From the NCBI GenBank assembly GCA_024305405.1, contig JAKNDB010000110.1:992001-1056000 (forward strand): 64,000 nt of DNA. The letters are read 5' to 3'. Source of the stretch: Dirofilaria immitis. Its lineage: Eukaryota > Nematoda > Chromadorea > Rhabditida > Onchocercidae. The position numbers and the translations under genes were made by a program. Below the pieces are notes generated by a model, which searched no databases, was not told the origin of the DNA, and saw only the letters and a program-made list of their open reading frames with translations. Position 1 is the stretch's first letter. Each line of letters begins with the position of its first letter. Of the stretch, positions 1 to 13,100 are shown piece after piece.

Positions 1-1436
1 TAATCATAGGTGCAAGTGAAACCTTGGATTTTGAGCTGCCTGACATATTCTCTGATAACTCGTACACCTTTTGTTGGTCGCTATTCTATTTTCGTTCGTG
101 GTATTCCACGCACAATGACTGCGAGTTAGTGACTTTTTCTTTTATTCACGAAATGCCACGTTAACACACTGGAAACGAAAATATTCTGAAATATCAGCAA
201 GTCATGTGATATTTGTAATCATTCGTATGGTTAGTCATGCATTATATAAATATTATCTAATCTATTCGAACTTGTAGTGGAATTGGCACAGCTTTTTCAA
301 CAAGTGGTCGGCAATGTAGTTGAAGTGAGTTTGGGAGTGGAATATGGTTTAGATTACCCAAGAGGATCAGCACGAATAATCTTCGGAACTCATGAAGCGT
401 TCCATATAGCTATCGCAATGCGTCGTTTCAAGTTATGCACATTTAGAGAACAAAGAATAGTAAGCTTTTTCGAAAGGAAAAAATCTTCAAGTTTTTACGG
501 CTTTTTTTTACATTTGCACTGTTGGCATCATATATTAAATATCAAAAACATCGCTTTTGAAAGCAATGAAAAAAATGGCATGTCAAGTAGTGTTACTAGA
601 TTATTCTGCGCTTTTCTGATTGTATTCTTAATATGCACAGTGCTTCTTTCGTTTAATTTGTGAATTGCTAAACCCGTTAGTAACTTAAATTGTTGTGGCT
701 CAGTTTATCAAGATAGATCTTGAGGTTTCCAAAATATGTTGCACTCTATTGCGACATATAACAGCTATTTTTATTTGGTGGTGAAATATCTAAGAATATA
801 CAAAACATTCAGTGGCGAATTTGAATTTTTTCAACCGATGTAAATTTTAGTTGGAAATGAGACCTTATGTACTCGATGACATGTGGTGTGATATATGCCA
901 TAAAGCCTTTGCACTTTATTTGTGTCCTGAGCTTCCTTGTTTGCTGTACTATTGTGTTCGATGCTGGTTCTTAACCCATCAAGAACAAGGTATGAATGTT
1001 CACAAACCAGTATCGAGAGCAATCCTTGGACTTTGGAAAAACTGGAGAAAAAATCAGAATCGTCGCCGCAACCGTTACATTATGCGGCGAGGTGGATATT
1101 ACTATTTCCATCACAGCAAATCGCCTTCGGAACCAGATCGTGAGCACTTCTCTGCCGGTATATACAAGCTTCATTTATATAAGAGACAAGCTTCGTTTAT
1201 ATAAGAGAACATATCCCATTAATAAACCGGAAAAACCGAAATTAATCATAAATGTAAGAAATTAAGATAAAACATGAATTTAGGAGAGGCACAATTAGTT
1301 ACTGATTTTCGATGCTGCGGATATATCTGAATTAAATGCCTGAGGAACTTTTTTCTGCAAGTATTTTTATGATCAAGTATGAAAATCTTTTTCTTTTTCA
1401 GGATATTTTCCAATGCCACCACGAAACGCGTCTTAA
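1..1436 (+). CDS. CPEB-family RNA-binding protein, C-terminal part (RRM2 + ZZ zinc domain)
   Basis: CPEB proteins bind cytoplasmic polyadenylation elements in 3'UTRs and control translation in germ line and neurons. Exons: probably the last 9 bases of an exon at 1-9, then 278-459, 851-1157 and 1402-1436; all phases join cleanly and the stop is at 1434-1436. The 278-459 exon encodes the end of RRM2 (VELAQLF, YPRGSARIIF). The 851-1157 exon carries the CPEB signature PYVLDD followed by the ZZ zinc-binding domain, with ligands in the order CxxC, C..C, CxxC and HxxxxxxxH (WCDIC, LCPELPC, CVRC, H...H). A basic stretch (NRRRNRYIMRRG) and a short proline-rich tail follow. PYVLDD and VELA fit the CPEB2-4 subtype better than CPEB1. 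The N-terminus, including RRM1, lies left of the window. The 1-9 exon is inferred only from phase and the VELA match. Confidence 0.85.
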
Positions 1437-1701
1437 ACGTAAATTTTTCCCGTGCCTTCAGTGTCAATCGTTCCATGTTTTAGAGCATTCATTATATGGC
1501 TTCTTTTTAAGTTTTAAATATTAGAGATTTTGTTCAAGATTATTTCGAAATATTCTACTATTTTCTCTGTTGTTTTTGTTTTTCGGTCACTTCAGCACGG
1601 TTTTTCTAGAACCGTTATTTTAACGAGTCGGCTTAATTTTTTTCATTTAACTTGTTTGGCTTTTGTTGCTTTTTTCCGTCTATACTTTTTTCCTTCTCGT
1701 A

Positions 1702-2057
1702 AAGTTTGATGATTTTGTATATGAACGATGAGTTATCGATCAACGAATTTCACGAGTTCTCCTATCTTACTCCTCACTTTCATCTGATTTTTAAAACTAA
1801 CACTTTTCTTAAGTGTTATATGAAACTGTATGAGAGCAGATACTGCTTGCTAATTCATCTACCCTTCTTTAGGAACCGTTTGTTGAAATCAAATAATAAT
1901 TTAATTTTTCTGTTGTTCATCAATTCTGGTGTCTATGTATTAATTCTACATTTCTTCATTTCTTCTTTTTCCTTCGGTAAGTTGGAACAGATGTCAATTT
2001 ACGTTACCCTCGCATCACTTGACAAACAAGTTTGATGATTTTGTATATGAACGATGA
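1702..2057. repeat. Exact 30-bp direct repeat, two copies
   Basis: The 30 bases at 1702-1731 recur exactly at 2028-2057, an offset of 326. The unit begins AAGTTTGATGATTTTG. No coding role is visible; it may be the trace of a local duplication or of element ends. Confidence 0.8.
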
Positions 2058-2820
2058 ATACAGTAATAGAAAGTTCACAATTTTGGAGAGTGCATGAAAT
2101 GCATTTTCAATATGCAAACTTAATCGAGTTTGCTTTTTGCGAAAAGTAATGGGAAGAGTCCGAGATCCAGTGCTGCCACAGCTGATCTGACCACTCTGCT
2201 TTCGCATTTTTTTATCATTCCTATGATGCAGTGTGATATCCACATTTTAAATTTTCAAAGAAATTGTGATAGCAAATTGGAACTTATTACATGTATCTAT
2301 GTCTCTTTATATTAAATAAATACTTTCGTATTTTATTTGATTTGTTTAATTTTCAAATGCGTGGGTTTTTAATCGCTCCTTATCGCAGATTTTTTTACCA
2401 AAAGAGAGAGTAAGATACACTTATCCGTCAAATCTTTTAATGTATTTTTTGTTTTCTGGAAATGCAAAAAATATCTAATCTGTATATGACAATTTTTTTT
2501 GATTCGGCATAATATGAACTTGAGTGAGACAACTGCTGTACATAGATTAATAAATGAGTGCAGCTTTGAAATGATGTTTATTTTATGCTAAAAGAAGGCG
2601 AAAGAAAGCATGGAAATAATATAAAGTATGATAGGAAATAATGGTGAGGCAGGAAAATACCAAAATAAGACGAATGTTTGCGGTAAACATAAATAACTAA
2701 AATTGAAGGTGAGATGAAATGTCTGGGATATCGAGATGGCAGATTTTATTCTTCTTTTCATTGACTGTTTCAATTAAAAAAAAAAAAGAAGGAACTGAAT
2801 CTTCTTTTCATTCAAATAAT

Positions 2821-2849
2821 TTCAGTTGAGAGGGATCCTCTCAACTGAA
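2821..2849. repeat. Perfect 13-bp inverted repeat, 3-base loop
   Basis: Arms 2821-2833 and 2837-2849 are exact reverse complements around the loop GAT. The flank also carries two copies of TTCTTCTTTTCATT about 52 bases apart (near 2750 and 2802). No poly-T tail follows and no gene ends here, so a terminator role is not supported. Confidence 0.8.
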
Positions 2850-3309
2850 GCAATGAAATTGAAATTTTGCATTATTTTTGTTTCTTGAATTGCTGTAATA
2901 CGGAGAAATTTCAGGCATATTTCATTAGTAATTCGATTGGAGTGCTTTTTTAATGCAATTTTAATTTTTTTGATTTTTATTCCGTAATTTTTCTGCAATT
3001 CATACAAGTAAAAGGTTCAAGTTCAAAGAAAATTTCAGGTGCAAGTACGAATACTATGGTTGCACTTGCGCATTGCGAGTTTCACTCTGAAAAGATAAAG
3101 AATGAAATTAAATTTCACAAATTCAATATTTTGGATGTTACATCAGTATTTACTACTAAAAACACTCATCGGATCGAATATTCTACTACTCACCTAAGGC
3201 TCTACATCACTGAAACATATCTTTTCCAATGTTACGCCGAGATCAAAGAGCAAGGATGAGTCTATCTTCATTCAGAAGATTGGTAATTGATGGTATCAAT
3301 ATTCTAAGA

Positions 3310-6300
3310 TTACCGATGATCAATTACCTCGACGACGTAATCCCTCGTATAAAGTCGCCTGTTATTGACAAAAGATGCGTTACCGCCCGGTGATATCTCC
3401 ACTTTATGATGCCACATTTCACCGGTACCATCAGTACGACGTCGTAATTCATCAGTTTCGCCCTTCCAACTTCGCAATGACCATTCATCCATGATGCTAC
3501 CTTTTTCGTCACGTGTTGTCCATTTATCTATTACACTTCTTTCTGTTATTCCTTCAATAACAAGTTCTGGTGTCAATTATTTCGCTGGCAAATAATAATA
3601 ACATGACGTTAGAGAATATAAATAAATAATGATGCTATGAACCTTGGTTTTCATCACTATTATTATATTCTCTGATTTATTGTATTGTGTTGTTAGCGGT
3701 AGCTATGGTAACGAAGCAGTAATAAGCAAAACTGGACTAGATGAATTACTTAATTGATTCTTACCCTTGGTTTCCTTTTTACTTTTTTTCATAATCTACA
3801 TTGATTTTAAAATAGCTAATCCAATCAACTATTTTGAAAACATATTTCAATTTCGTTTCTCTTCCTTATTTTATCTCATTTTATTGTCCAATTTGATCAT
3901 TCATACTATTATTGTTTCGTTAAAAAGAAAAGTGATCCCTTAAGCATTCTCTAACCTTAGGCAACAAACTAAATAGTAAATCCTCCGCTGAATATTCTTG
4001 ATCGTATAAAGTGTTTTTTTCTTTTTTTCATTTTAGCTGAAAGAAAAAAAAAGAAGGGAGAGTAGCAGGTGTTTTTTGGCAGATGTTTTAATGTACTAAA
4101 TATTAAAAAGCAACAAATTTGATTAAACAATCTCTATGGTATAATTTATATTCATTAATATTTTAATTGATATTAGTTGGTGGCATTTCATTCACTACGA
4201 TTACTTTTATGTACATTTTCATTTAGAATGTAATGACGTATTTCAATTTATTATTTTTTCATCATTTATCATTACAATTACAATTGTTATCAATTTCATA
4301 TATTCATTCATTAGAGCTATGATATCAAGAAATATGGAAAAAATAAATGAATATGCGCTTATAGCATAATTTCATTTCTCAAAAAAGGAAAAAGGAAAAA
4401 TTAGTAGTTTTATTCTGGGAATGAATCAATTATACAACTTAGAAAAGTGAACTTGAAGATAGTACAGTATTATTATTTTGCTTACCGAACTGGATCCAAC
4501 TATCTTATATTTTCAACAATCAATATTGCATAATTTTTCATATTTATAACAATTTCGAAAATAAGAACGTAAAAATTGCAAAAACATTAACAAAAGATAT
4601 TATTTTTAAGTTTATGACTTCTCTACTTTATTTTCTTATATTATTTTATTATGTATTTGCTTTAATAATTTAAATGAATTGATACAAATGTGCGAAAATA
4701 AATTTGAAAAAATTTCATTATTTTAACTCATCAACAATTGATTATATTAATCCGTAATATTTGATTTCTAACACTTGATAAATATCTTATTAAAAATTTA
4801 AAACATATACGTATATATACGTGTAAGTGTACGAGCACGCGTGTGTACCTCTGTGTGTGCATAGAGAAAATTTTATGAAGAAGTAGCAATGCTGATGTAA
4901 AGTAAAGCGACGACAAGTTTTCCAAAATAATTTCGAAGAACTAAGAAAAAAAATTTCATTCTTGAAAATGATAGCTTTCTTTTTAAAGGGTGGAAAAATA
5001 GGAGGAAGCGAAATGTCGGATAAGGAAGATATATCCGAAAATATTTTGAATATTTGATAAATCAACCAGCAAGAGGTGAACGGGAAAAAAAACAAAAATT
5101 GACATTCTTATCTTCTTTTCTCTAAAAAAGCAAAACAAACAAACCTAATGTGAAATTAAATACTAAAATTACGATGCATAACTATAAAGATTTATAATTA
5201 GATATAATTCATCACTCATTTAATATGTATAACATGCTTGTATACGTATGCTAACATTTCTACATATTTGTGCATATTTACATATAAGCAACATCCACTT
5301 CTTACAATTATATTATTTTTGAATAACCATCAATTTTATTTTAATTCTATAATCTCATTAATATATTAAATATATTTTCAATTGCTATTAAATTAATAAT
5401 AATAAGAATATATTTATTTATACCGAATCAATTACTACGCTCTAAGGGGAAAATTCAAAATTCTGAATTAATAGAAAACTTAAATAATAAATAAATGTAA
5501 AACATGAGCGAATATGCTTTTTTTTTTTAAAATACGAATGATTTCAATTGTCGAATTAGCATTTTTTCTTATTCACTCAAACTTTTCCCTGTCTCCAATT
5601 CCGTTGAAATTGAGATTTGGTCGTGCAAAATTTTAATGACAAATTAATAATATAAAATATGTTTAAAAAACCACTTACTACGACATGAAACAATTTCAGT
5701 AGGAATTATGTTCCAATTATCTTTAGCTACGTAGACACCAGTTGCATTACTTTGAGGTGGCCATCGTCTGAAATCAAATATTGCTCATTAATTAATTCAT
5801 TTATCAAGGAGATTCATATTATAAGCCAAATTTAATATTTTCATAGCAAGTATAGCATGTTTGCTTTTTTAAACAAATAAAAAATTGAAAAAATGAAATT
5901 GAAAGTTCCAAAAGACAGAAAAGTGGACAGTTTTTAATTCCTTATTTATTTACTTATTTTGTGGTTAGATTTTCTTTTTGGCTACAATATCCCTAAATTG
6001 TAATTCTTTAGCATTTGTAAAAAATTTAATTTGAGGGCACTAAGCTATTTCTATCTAATATTCCATTTACTTTATTTGATAAAAAAATTGTCGCTGTTTT
6101 ATACGATAATGTCATGCATGACCTCTGCATGCAAAATCAAGTTTTCTGAGCTAACTTGAAAACTTTGGAGTATTTTTAAGAAACTTAAAGGACAAACAAT
6201 ATCGTTAATTAAATTTTAAAATTGCATTATTTTTAAAGTTAAACGGATGCAGCCAATTTAGACAGAATCGAAAAATTTAGAGAAATTTTTATGCATGTTA

Positions 6301-9300
6301 ATCATAAAATTATTAATTAAATTTTAAATTGCATTTTTTTCAAATCACAAATTCGAAAAAAAACTAAGCAAATGACCATTTTCTTATCTTTTGCGTTTAT
6401 TTAAATGTTTATAAGCCATTATTTTAATATACATAAGCGACGATGAAATTTAATAGAAAGGAGATTTTAATTCTTTTACACCTTCAGTTTTTGAAAAAAG
6501 GATAAAATTGTTCGCTTCTTATTGTCTAGAATTAATCTATGTTTCTAGGAATTTCAACTTTAATGTAAGTTAGGATTATTTCAAAAATGATGTTTCTATT
6601 GATATGGTACTTCGTCATTTTTAGAATTCATACTGCTGATATTCTAATTCTTTTTTTATAAGTATCAACGAAGTATATATTCGGAATCCTTTAAAAATAA
6701 AATATTTTGACTTTTTGGATTTATTGCACTATTTAATTTGCAAATTTCAAATTTATAACTTGCTATAGAATTTCCCCAATAATAGAATTTTGATTATTAT
6801 TGTGAGCTTATCAAAAAACAACGAATCAATTTCCAATGAACAATAAAAATTCTATAAATGTAAAACAGTCCCGTTTTCTAAAAAGCTGTATGGCTATATG
6901 AAAGAAATTAACTTTACCAATTATTTATTTGTTAAATTTTCAAAAGCCTAAAAAATTTGTTATATTTCAGTTTATGGCAATATTTTTCCTTCTATCGGAA
7001 CTAATTTAATTTGAATTCTTATTTTTTGCTCCATAACTTTTTACCCATCGCGTAGTTAAAAATAAGCAGAATGTCATTGAGTATTTCATTAAAGATATTA
7101 TTACAAATTATATTTCAGTTTACTGAAAACAAATTTTGAAAGAAAGAAATCTATTTCAATATTTTTTGAAATACAAAAACGCTAAAATTATGTACTGTCA
7201 AGAAGAACCAAAAACATGTCTTTCCTAATAGCTCCTAGCTACAATCAAAATTGACTCTTCATAGAAATTTCTTGGTAGTATTATATTGTTCATTGTAAAA
7301 TTATAAGATACTTGCATTTGCGAGCAACTTATACTGTTTTTGTCTTCCCTTATTTTAAAAAATAACTAAAATTTACGCCATCCGATTTATCAGCGAGTGA
7401 TATCCTAATAGAGCCTGAAGAAAACAAAGTATTCACCTGGTAAGAGCTTTTACGGTGCCTTCTGCTAATCAGGGTTCCACAGTTCTCGAACGTTGTCTTA
7501 ATATATTTATTCCATTTTCATCTCTCCTATAAAGTATCGGAATAGTTCAAATAATAAAATTTTAACTTTTAACTGTTTGAACATTTTTAAACCAATATAC
7601 TCAATAAGATATACTTGTTAGAATCCGGTTGAGGATGCCATAAAATGAGTAAAAATTAAAACTCATTTTATGGCATCCTCAGCTAATTTATGACATCCTT
7701 AGTTTCGTATTTTAATTCCTTTTAATCCTTTCTTATAAATAAATATACTAGAAGTAAATATAAGCTTAAATATACGAGTAAGAGAATTTGGGAATATCGT
7801 ATTAAAAGTAAAAAATATTTGAAAGTCTTTGAAATAGACTTTTCTCTATGTATATTAACACGTATGAGTTGTATTAATACATATTAGGAGATAAAAAAAA
7901 AAGATGAAGGTATGTTTCAAAATTTTCACGTAAATAATTTTGATAGTTGATTTGAAAGTTACCTCGGCGAGTGCATTTGCTTAGCAAATGGAGGCGAGAA
8001 GACAGTTTGGATTCGAGATTGTGAATGTGAACGACTTGTTGAATAACCTGAATAAGAATCCGTACGCGAATCCAAGGTTATATCGAATGGTATATTCGTA
8101 TGCGATGTCATGGAAAAATCATCTAAAGGTGTGTTTAAGCGTGAATCAAAAACACTTTCCGATGGAGTTTCTGTCATTCGTCGATTTACTCTATCGCGCA
8201 TCTCTTCTGCTTCTCGTACTGGCGAAAAACACTTCTACCCATTAAAAAATTATCATCTGGTAAACGATTCGATCTGAAATTCTTTCAATTAGTGGTTTTA
8301 TTTCTCATGTCATGAAATTAATTAAGTATTCAAGATTTATCGATAATGGCATAACACATACGACATATTTTGATGCATAGGTGCACGAAAGATAAACTGA
8401 GCATCTTGATCAGATGATTGGCTTATCCTGGAAACAATGTTCCTACTTATTGGCTTCAATATTTCATCATCTTCGTTTGCTTTATTCTTAACCGTAGATT
8501 TCACTTCTAATTTTGACGCTGCCGCTTTCCATTTGAGAGGTACAAATCTCTTACTTGTTACTGTCCAATCTGTATTCATCTCGTTATTCTACAAGTAGAT
8601 TACTTGTAATAGTTTCTTAAGAAAATACCATATCCTTCTTGGATCGTGTATGATGTAAATATTAGGTTATTATTACCATCAAAACTTGAGGATGCAGTAT
8701 AATATGAGTAATAAATGATTAATGAATTTAGAATGAATTAATTAAAGAATTGCAATAAAATGAATTGATTTTGAATAAGCTGAGCTGAATTTCACTTCAC
8801 GTAATGCCTCAACTTTACAGTACCGATGAAAAATTTTTAAAATAGCGCAAATTCAGTAGGCATAAGCGTACCTCCTGTAATTCGGTTTTTGCTCACTTAA
8901 TCTTCGCTCACGTTCTTTGACTCGAGCATGAGCTTCAACCATAATATCGAGTGGTAAAACGGCAACACCACCTTTTGGTGGTACCTATAACTTTATTAAA
9001 TAACTTTTTCAGCATCTTTTGTGTTGACGTTATTATTTTAAAAATTGGTGATGAAAGAGAAACAAAAAATGTTGATGGTAGGTAGTGGTTGGTGATGATG
9101 GCGTTGAGGATATCATTACGCCTTCTAAAGTAGGCCCATTAAAATGCCTTGTAGAGATTTTCTTCTTATAATAAAATCTACCGGTTGAATAATTGATTGT
9201 TCAACCGGTGACCACTTCTGGAAAGTCATCTGAGCATCTGAAAAAAACTTCATTATTCTTTTCCTTCAAGCAGAAAAAAATTTGGCTTAAAAATAATTTC

Positions 9301-10198
9301 AAATTTGAACGTTGCAGATTCCATTTCGAAAATTTTGAAATCATTTAGTAAATTCTCTTTTTCTTCTTGAAAATTTGAGATTTTACATTGTCCGTTCAAA
9401 TTCTACAAAGATCTCAATTTGAGTTGCACTCAAATTCTATATTAAATCTGAATTTCTTGTTTTGATTTCTGTTTCAGACAAAAAATATTGTCATCTAAAT
9501 TTTCAGCTAATTTGTGTTTTTTGATTTTTTCGAATTTTTTCGGAAAAAAATCGAAAAAAATGTGATAAATAGATGAAAGCCTTTCAAGTATCGAAATTTA
9601 AAAATCTGAGCGAAATATAATAAATTTAATGAAGTTACCAGTTGAAAAAGACTGCTGCTGCTGTTGCTGTTGTTGTTGTTGTTCATGCCAGTGATTTTGT
9701 TGTTGCAATTCTGCCTTAACTTCTTCAGCAGTCGCTCCATCACTCGTTTTCTGCTCTTCTTTTTGGTTACGGATGTTTCCTGACGATGTTCCAGAAATTG
9801 TCATCGAATTTCCTAGACTAATAAGCCACCCGCAGATAATCGAATAGAGCCATATGATGAAATACACTGTGTTGATACCACTATATTTCAGGATGCTGTA
9901 AAAATACTGAAACATTCGTATTGTTTTGTTAGCATACTGTTCACTTAGCTGTTGATATGAATTCATTTCTTGAATGGTATGAGATTTTGATGTTATTGTT
10001 GTTGTTTGTTTACTTCCTCTCCAGCTAACTCCTGTTTTTATGACATTAGTCTGGTCATTGTTTGTTTGAATATTTTCAGTTGGCCTCGAACTAAAGGAAG
10101 ATGCAACAATATCTGTTTGCACTTTCGGATTGTGCAAGCAGCAGTTGTTGGTTGTACAGCGTTCAACATTTCCAATTTTCTGCCATTCCGGTTTTCCT
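3310..10198 (-). CDS. Unrecognised multi-exon protein with polyQ tract and Ser-rich region
   Basis: Coding exons on the minus strand, 5' to 3': 10198-9639, 9237-9182, 8984-8872, 8588 to about 8362, 8234-7963, 7464-7437 (a 25-28 base microexon), 5767-5679 and 3566-3310 (stop TAA at 3312-3310). Phases at 9639/9237, 9182/8984, 7437/5767 and 5679/3566 match exactly. The other three junctions fail by one or two bases, and 8872/8588 and 8362/8234 are repaired by a single missing A in an A run. The first listed exon begins at an acceptor, so the true start lies upstream. The protein has a Ser/Thr/Asn-rich N-part, a run of ten Gln, a charged segment (HARVKERERRL), a Ser-rich segment (SYSGYSTSRSHSQSR) and a C-terminal domain with alternating hydrophobic residues (VAKDNWNIIPTEIVS, LRSWKGETDELRRRTDG). 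The stretch TVYFIIWLYSIICGWLISL in the first exon could be a membrane helix, or part of an unspliced intron of about 97 bases. I do not recognise the family. Confidence 0.6.
7630..7681. repeat. Long hairpin: perfect 21-bp inverted repeat, 10-base loop
   Basis: Arms 7630-7650 and 7661-7681 are exact reverse complements (core GAGGATGCCATAAAATGAGT). A related single-arm sequence starts at 8687 (TGAGGATGCAGTATAATATG). Both lie in introns of the minus-strand gene. Terminally inverted, AT-rich and present in more than one diverged copy, it resembles a fragment of a small non-autonomous inverted-repeat element; no target-site duplication was established. Confidence 0.7.
9658..9687 (-). repeat. CAG/CAA trinucleotide tract (polyQ)
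   Basis: Mixed CAG and CAA codons on the minus strand encode about ten consecutive glutamines in the unrecognised gene. The mixed codons suggest a stable rather than freshly expanded tract. Confidence 0.8.
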
Positions 10199-13100
10199 CT
10201 GTAATACAATAAATAAAAAATCTATGATGGTGTAATACAGTAATCACTGTTTTCTCCTTTCCAAATTATTGGTTCTAACTAACGTGTAAATCATTGAATA
10301 GAAATGGCTAAAACATGAGTGATTTATATAAATTATCCACTTCGAATTATATGTTAAAATAGTTTCCTAATTATGACCTTAAATATTAAATCAGTCAATT
10401 TTCACACTTTCAAATTGTTTTCCTTGAAAAAAGAAAATGAAAAATCTTTCGTTATTATTACCGTATCTCAAGTTTATTTGCCAAGAAGATAGTTGAAGTT
10501 TTTGGAAATTGGCCTTTGCAATATTTTAATGTTCTATCATTAATTTTAGCAAATAACGAGATCACAAAAAAATTATGATAAATCTAGTGATTATTTGAAA
10601 ACTTGTGAATTGATAATACTTTTTCCCTAAATGAGCATTTTATTTCTATAGTTCTCAGCATTTGAAAAAAATGTGAGAATATTTAAAATTGGTTAATTAA
10701 ACACAGTAACATTTAATGCATTTTTAATAGCTAATTTAATAATAAACTGTTATTTTTGGAAAAAAATTGTTGGAAATTTTGAACCAGCCAATTTCTATCA
10801 CAGTTGAAAAAGTAACTGGTATCTTGTGATGAAGAATGAATTTTTAATTAACTAATTGTTGATGAAATAAGTAAGCAATGAGATTTTTAACAATAAATTC
10901 ATTAATAGGACGTAATCAGAGAAAAGGAACTTTTGTGAAATATCCCACATAAAATCTTTTCAGTGTTTTATAAAATTTTAAGATTCGAAGTTAAATTTTG
11001 AATAAAACTAGATTTTAACTGAATTTTTATAGCGATAGAAATCATTAGATCATATGATATAGCAATGTTATTTTTAGATACTGTTTAATTCATCTAATGC
11101 AAATTGTTTGACTACAAAATTGGCGTATGCAAGATAAGAAGCGAGAAATACACATTCAATAAAATTATTTGATTTTTAAGATTTGTCAATTTTTTCTTTG
11201 ATAAGGTTTGATAAAAATAAATTATTAAATTTTACAGTGATAATCGCAGTTCTTTAAAATCATCTTATTAAAAATATTTATACTGGTAATTAGACTCGAA
11301 TGATGGATATAATATGTATAATTTAGGCTAATATTCATAGCAATAATAATAATAATAATAAATAACATGATAAATGACATAGTATTATTATTGCATATAG
11401 TAGGAGTATGATTATAATTAGCGATTTTGTCATCATTTAAAAAAAAAAAAATTAGTTAGGCTTTTAATTCAAAATTTCTTGTGTAAACAATAAGACAAAA
11501 ACTGTCATATAAACTTGCAATATCCATTTCCTTATTATACTATAACATGGGCAAATGTTGTTAAAAATAGTTACCCTATAAAATTTAATTAGACCTCATT
11601 CAATAGAAATTCATTGGATTTTTGCAATAAAAGGAAGAAAAAGAAGAACTGAAAATTGCACATAAGAAAAGAAAGAAGTGAAAAAAGGAAAAAAAAATAA
11701 CGAAATAATTAGCTTACTTGAAAAGGAAATAGAAGAAATAAAAGAAGAATAGTGCGAATTGATAAAAAGCAGCTAGAAGGCAGCTAAGCATTTTAATATT
11801 TGTGAAGGAAATCTGTAAAAATTTTGACAGCTGCTTAAAGTTCATTACACTGTTAAAATAGCACTAAGCAAAATTATTGTAAAAAATGAGAGAGTGATTG
11901 GAGAAAGGGAAAATAAAATCAAAGCTGATGAAGAAAAATTCAAAAAAAGGAAGCTGCTAGAAGAAGAATAATAAAAAGCAACTTAGTCAAGTTGTTCTTA
12001 TTTCAAATGATTAAAAATAACTTTACAAAAAGAGGTGAAGGAACAAATTTGATGTTGTTGTTATTATTGTTGTTGTTGTTTTTTCTTCCATTCGTCTTCA
12101 TACTTTGCTTAACTTTGTAAGATATTATCTATCCACATTATTACATATTTGAAGAAGGAAAAACAAATTCTATCACAGTTATAATTCCTATTTGTTTATA
12201 ACACATAGAGAGAAATCAGAAATTTTTTTTGTTTAAATAATTTCAAAAAAATAAAAATTGTCGAATATATTACAAGGATACCATAAAGTTAAACATCAAG
12301 TTAAACATTATAAAAAATAAAAATATCAGTGTTAATTGTGTGAAGAATATTTGTTGAAACAAAAAATAGGATAAACTAAAAAAAATTTTCAAAAAATGTC
12401 AGTTTTTTCCATTTCATTTCTATTTTATCTATTGCATTTTATTGGGAGCGAAAAAAATTTTTGAAATTTCAATTTTCGCTTTTCTAAAATTTCGAATTTT
12501 CAAGATACAAAAAGAAGACTTTCGTTTAATTCTTCAATTTAATAATTTTTTCCGTAAAATATGGTACCATAAAAAACCTTTATATATATATATTATGTAT
12601 TCACTTTCAATATTTCCAATAGTCATAAATTGACATTGAGTTGCTTTAACTTGATGATAAAAGAGATGATAGTTGAAGGGAAGAGGGTAGAATTTTAAAA
12701 GTTTATGTTTATTTAATTTACATAATGGTTGCTTTTATTAATGAACATTCAGCGGTCTGTTCTGGTGATAAACATTTGGAGCAATGAAAGTGATTGAATG
12801 ACATTATGTTTTTTTCTCAATCATTTTTGGAAAATCTTTAAAATATTAAGAGTAAAAAGCAGATTATTTAAATCGTGCAATATGATGATTATGTCACAAA
12901 TAATCTTTTTTTTCTTAAATTGCAATAGTATGAATAAATCGCTTGACATAACCTTGATAATAATAAAAATAGCTGTATAAGAGTTGATATCTAATATAAT
13001 TATAAAATTTTATATAGTAGACCAACTTTGAATTAAAAGTTTAAAATTTTAGTATGTTATTCTAAAAAGATCTAATTGAATCTATTCAGATTGGTAAACA

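Larger units (their letters stand above)
1437..3309. other. Intergenic, no gene recognised; short repeats
   Basis: AT-rich sequence between the CPEB stop and the 3' end of the minus-strand gene. Open frames here (for example 1706-2035) are low-complexity and unlike any family I know. It holds an exact 30-base direct repeat and a perfect 13-base inverted repeat, listed separately. Confidence 0.5.

Noticed and set aside
1706..2035. 109-codon plus-strand frame
   Set aside because: Low-complexity hydrophobic composition, no splice logic and no family motif; chance frame in AT-rich DNA containing a repeat.
9181..9208. 9-bp inverted repeat CCGGTTGAA/TTCAACCGG
   Set aside because: It falls within a coding exon of the unknown gene and its donor; likely coincidental codon content.
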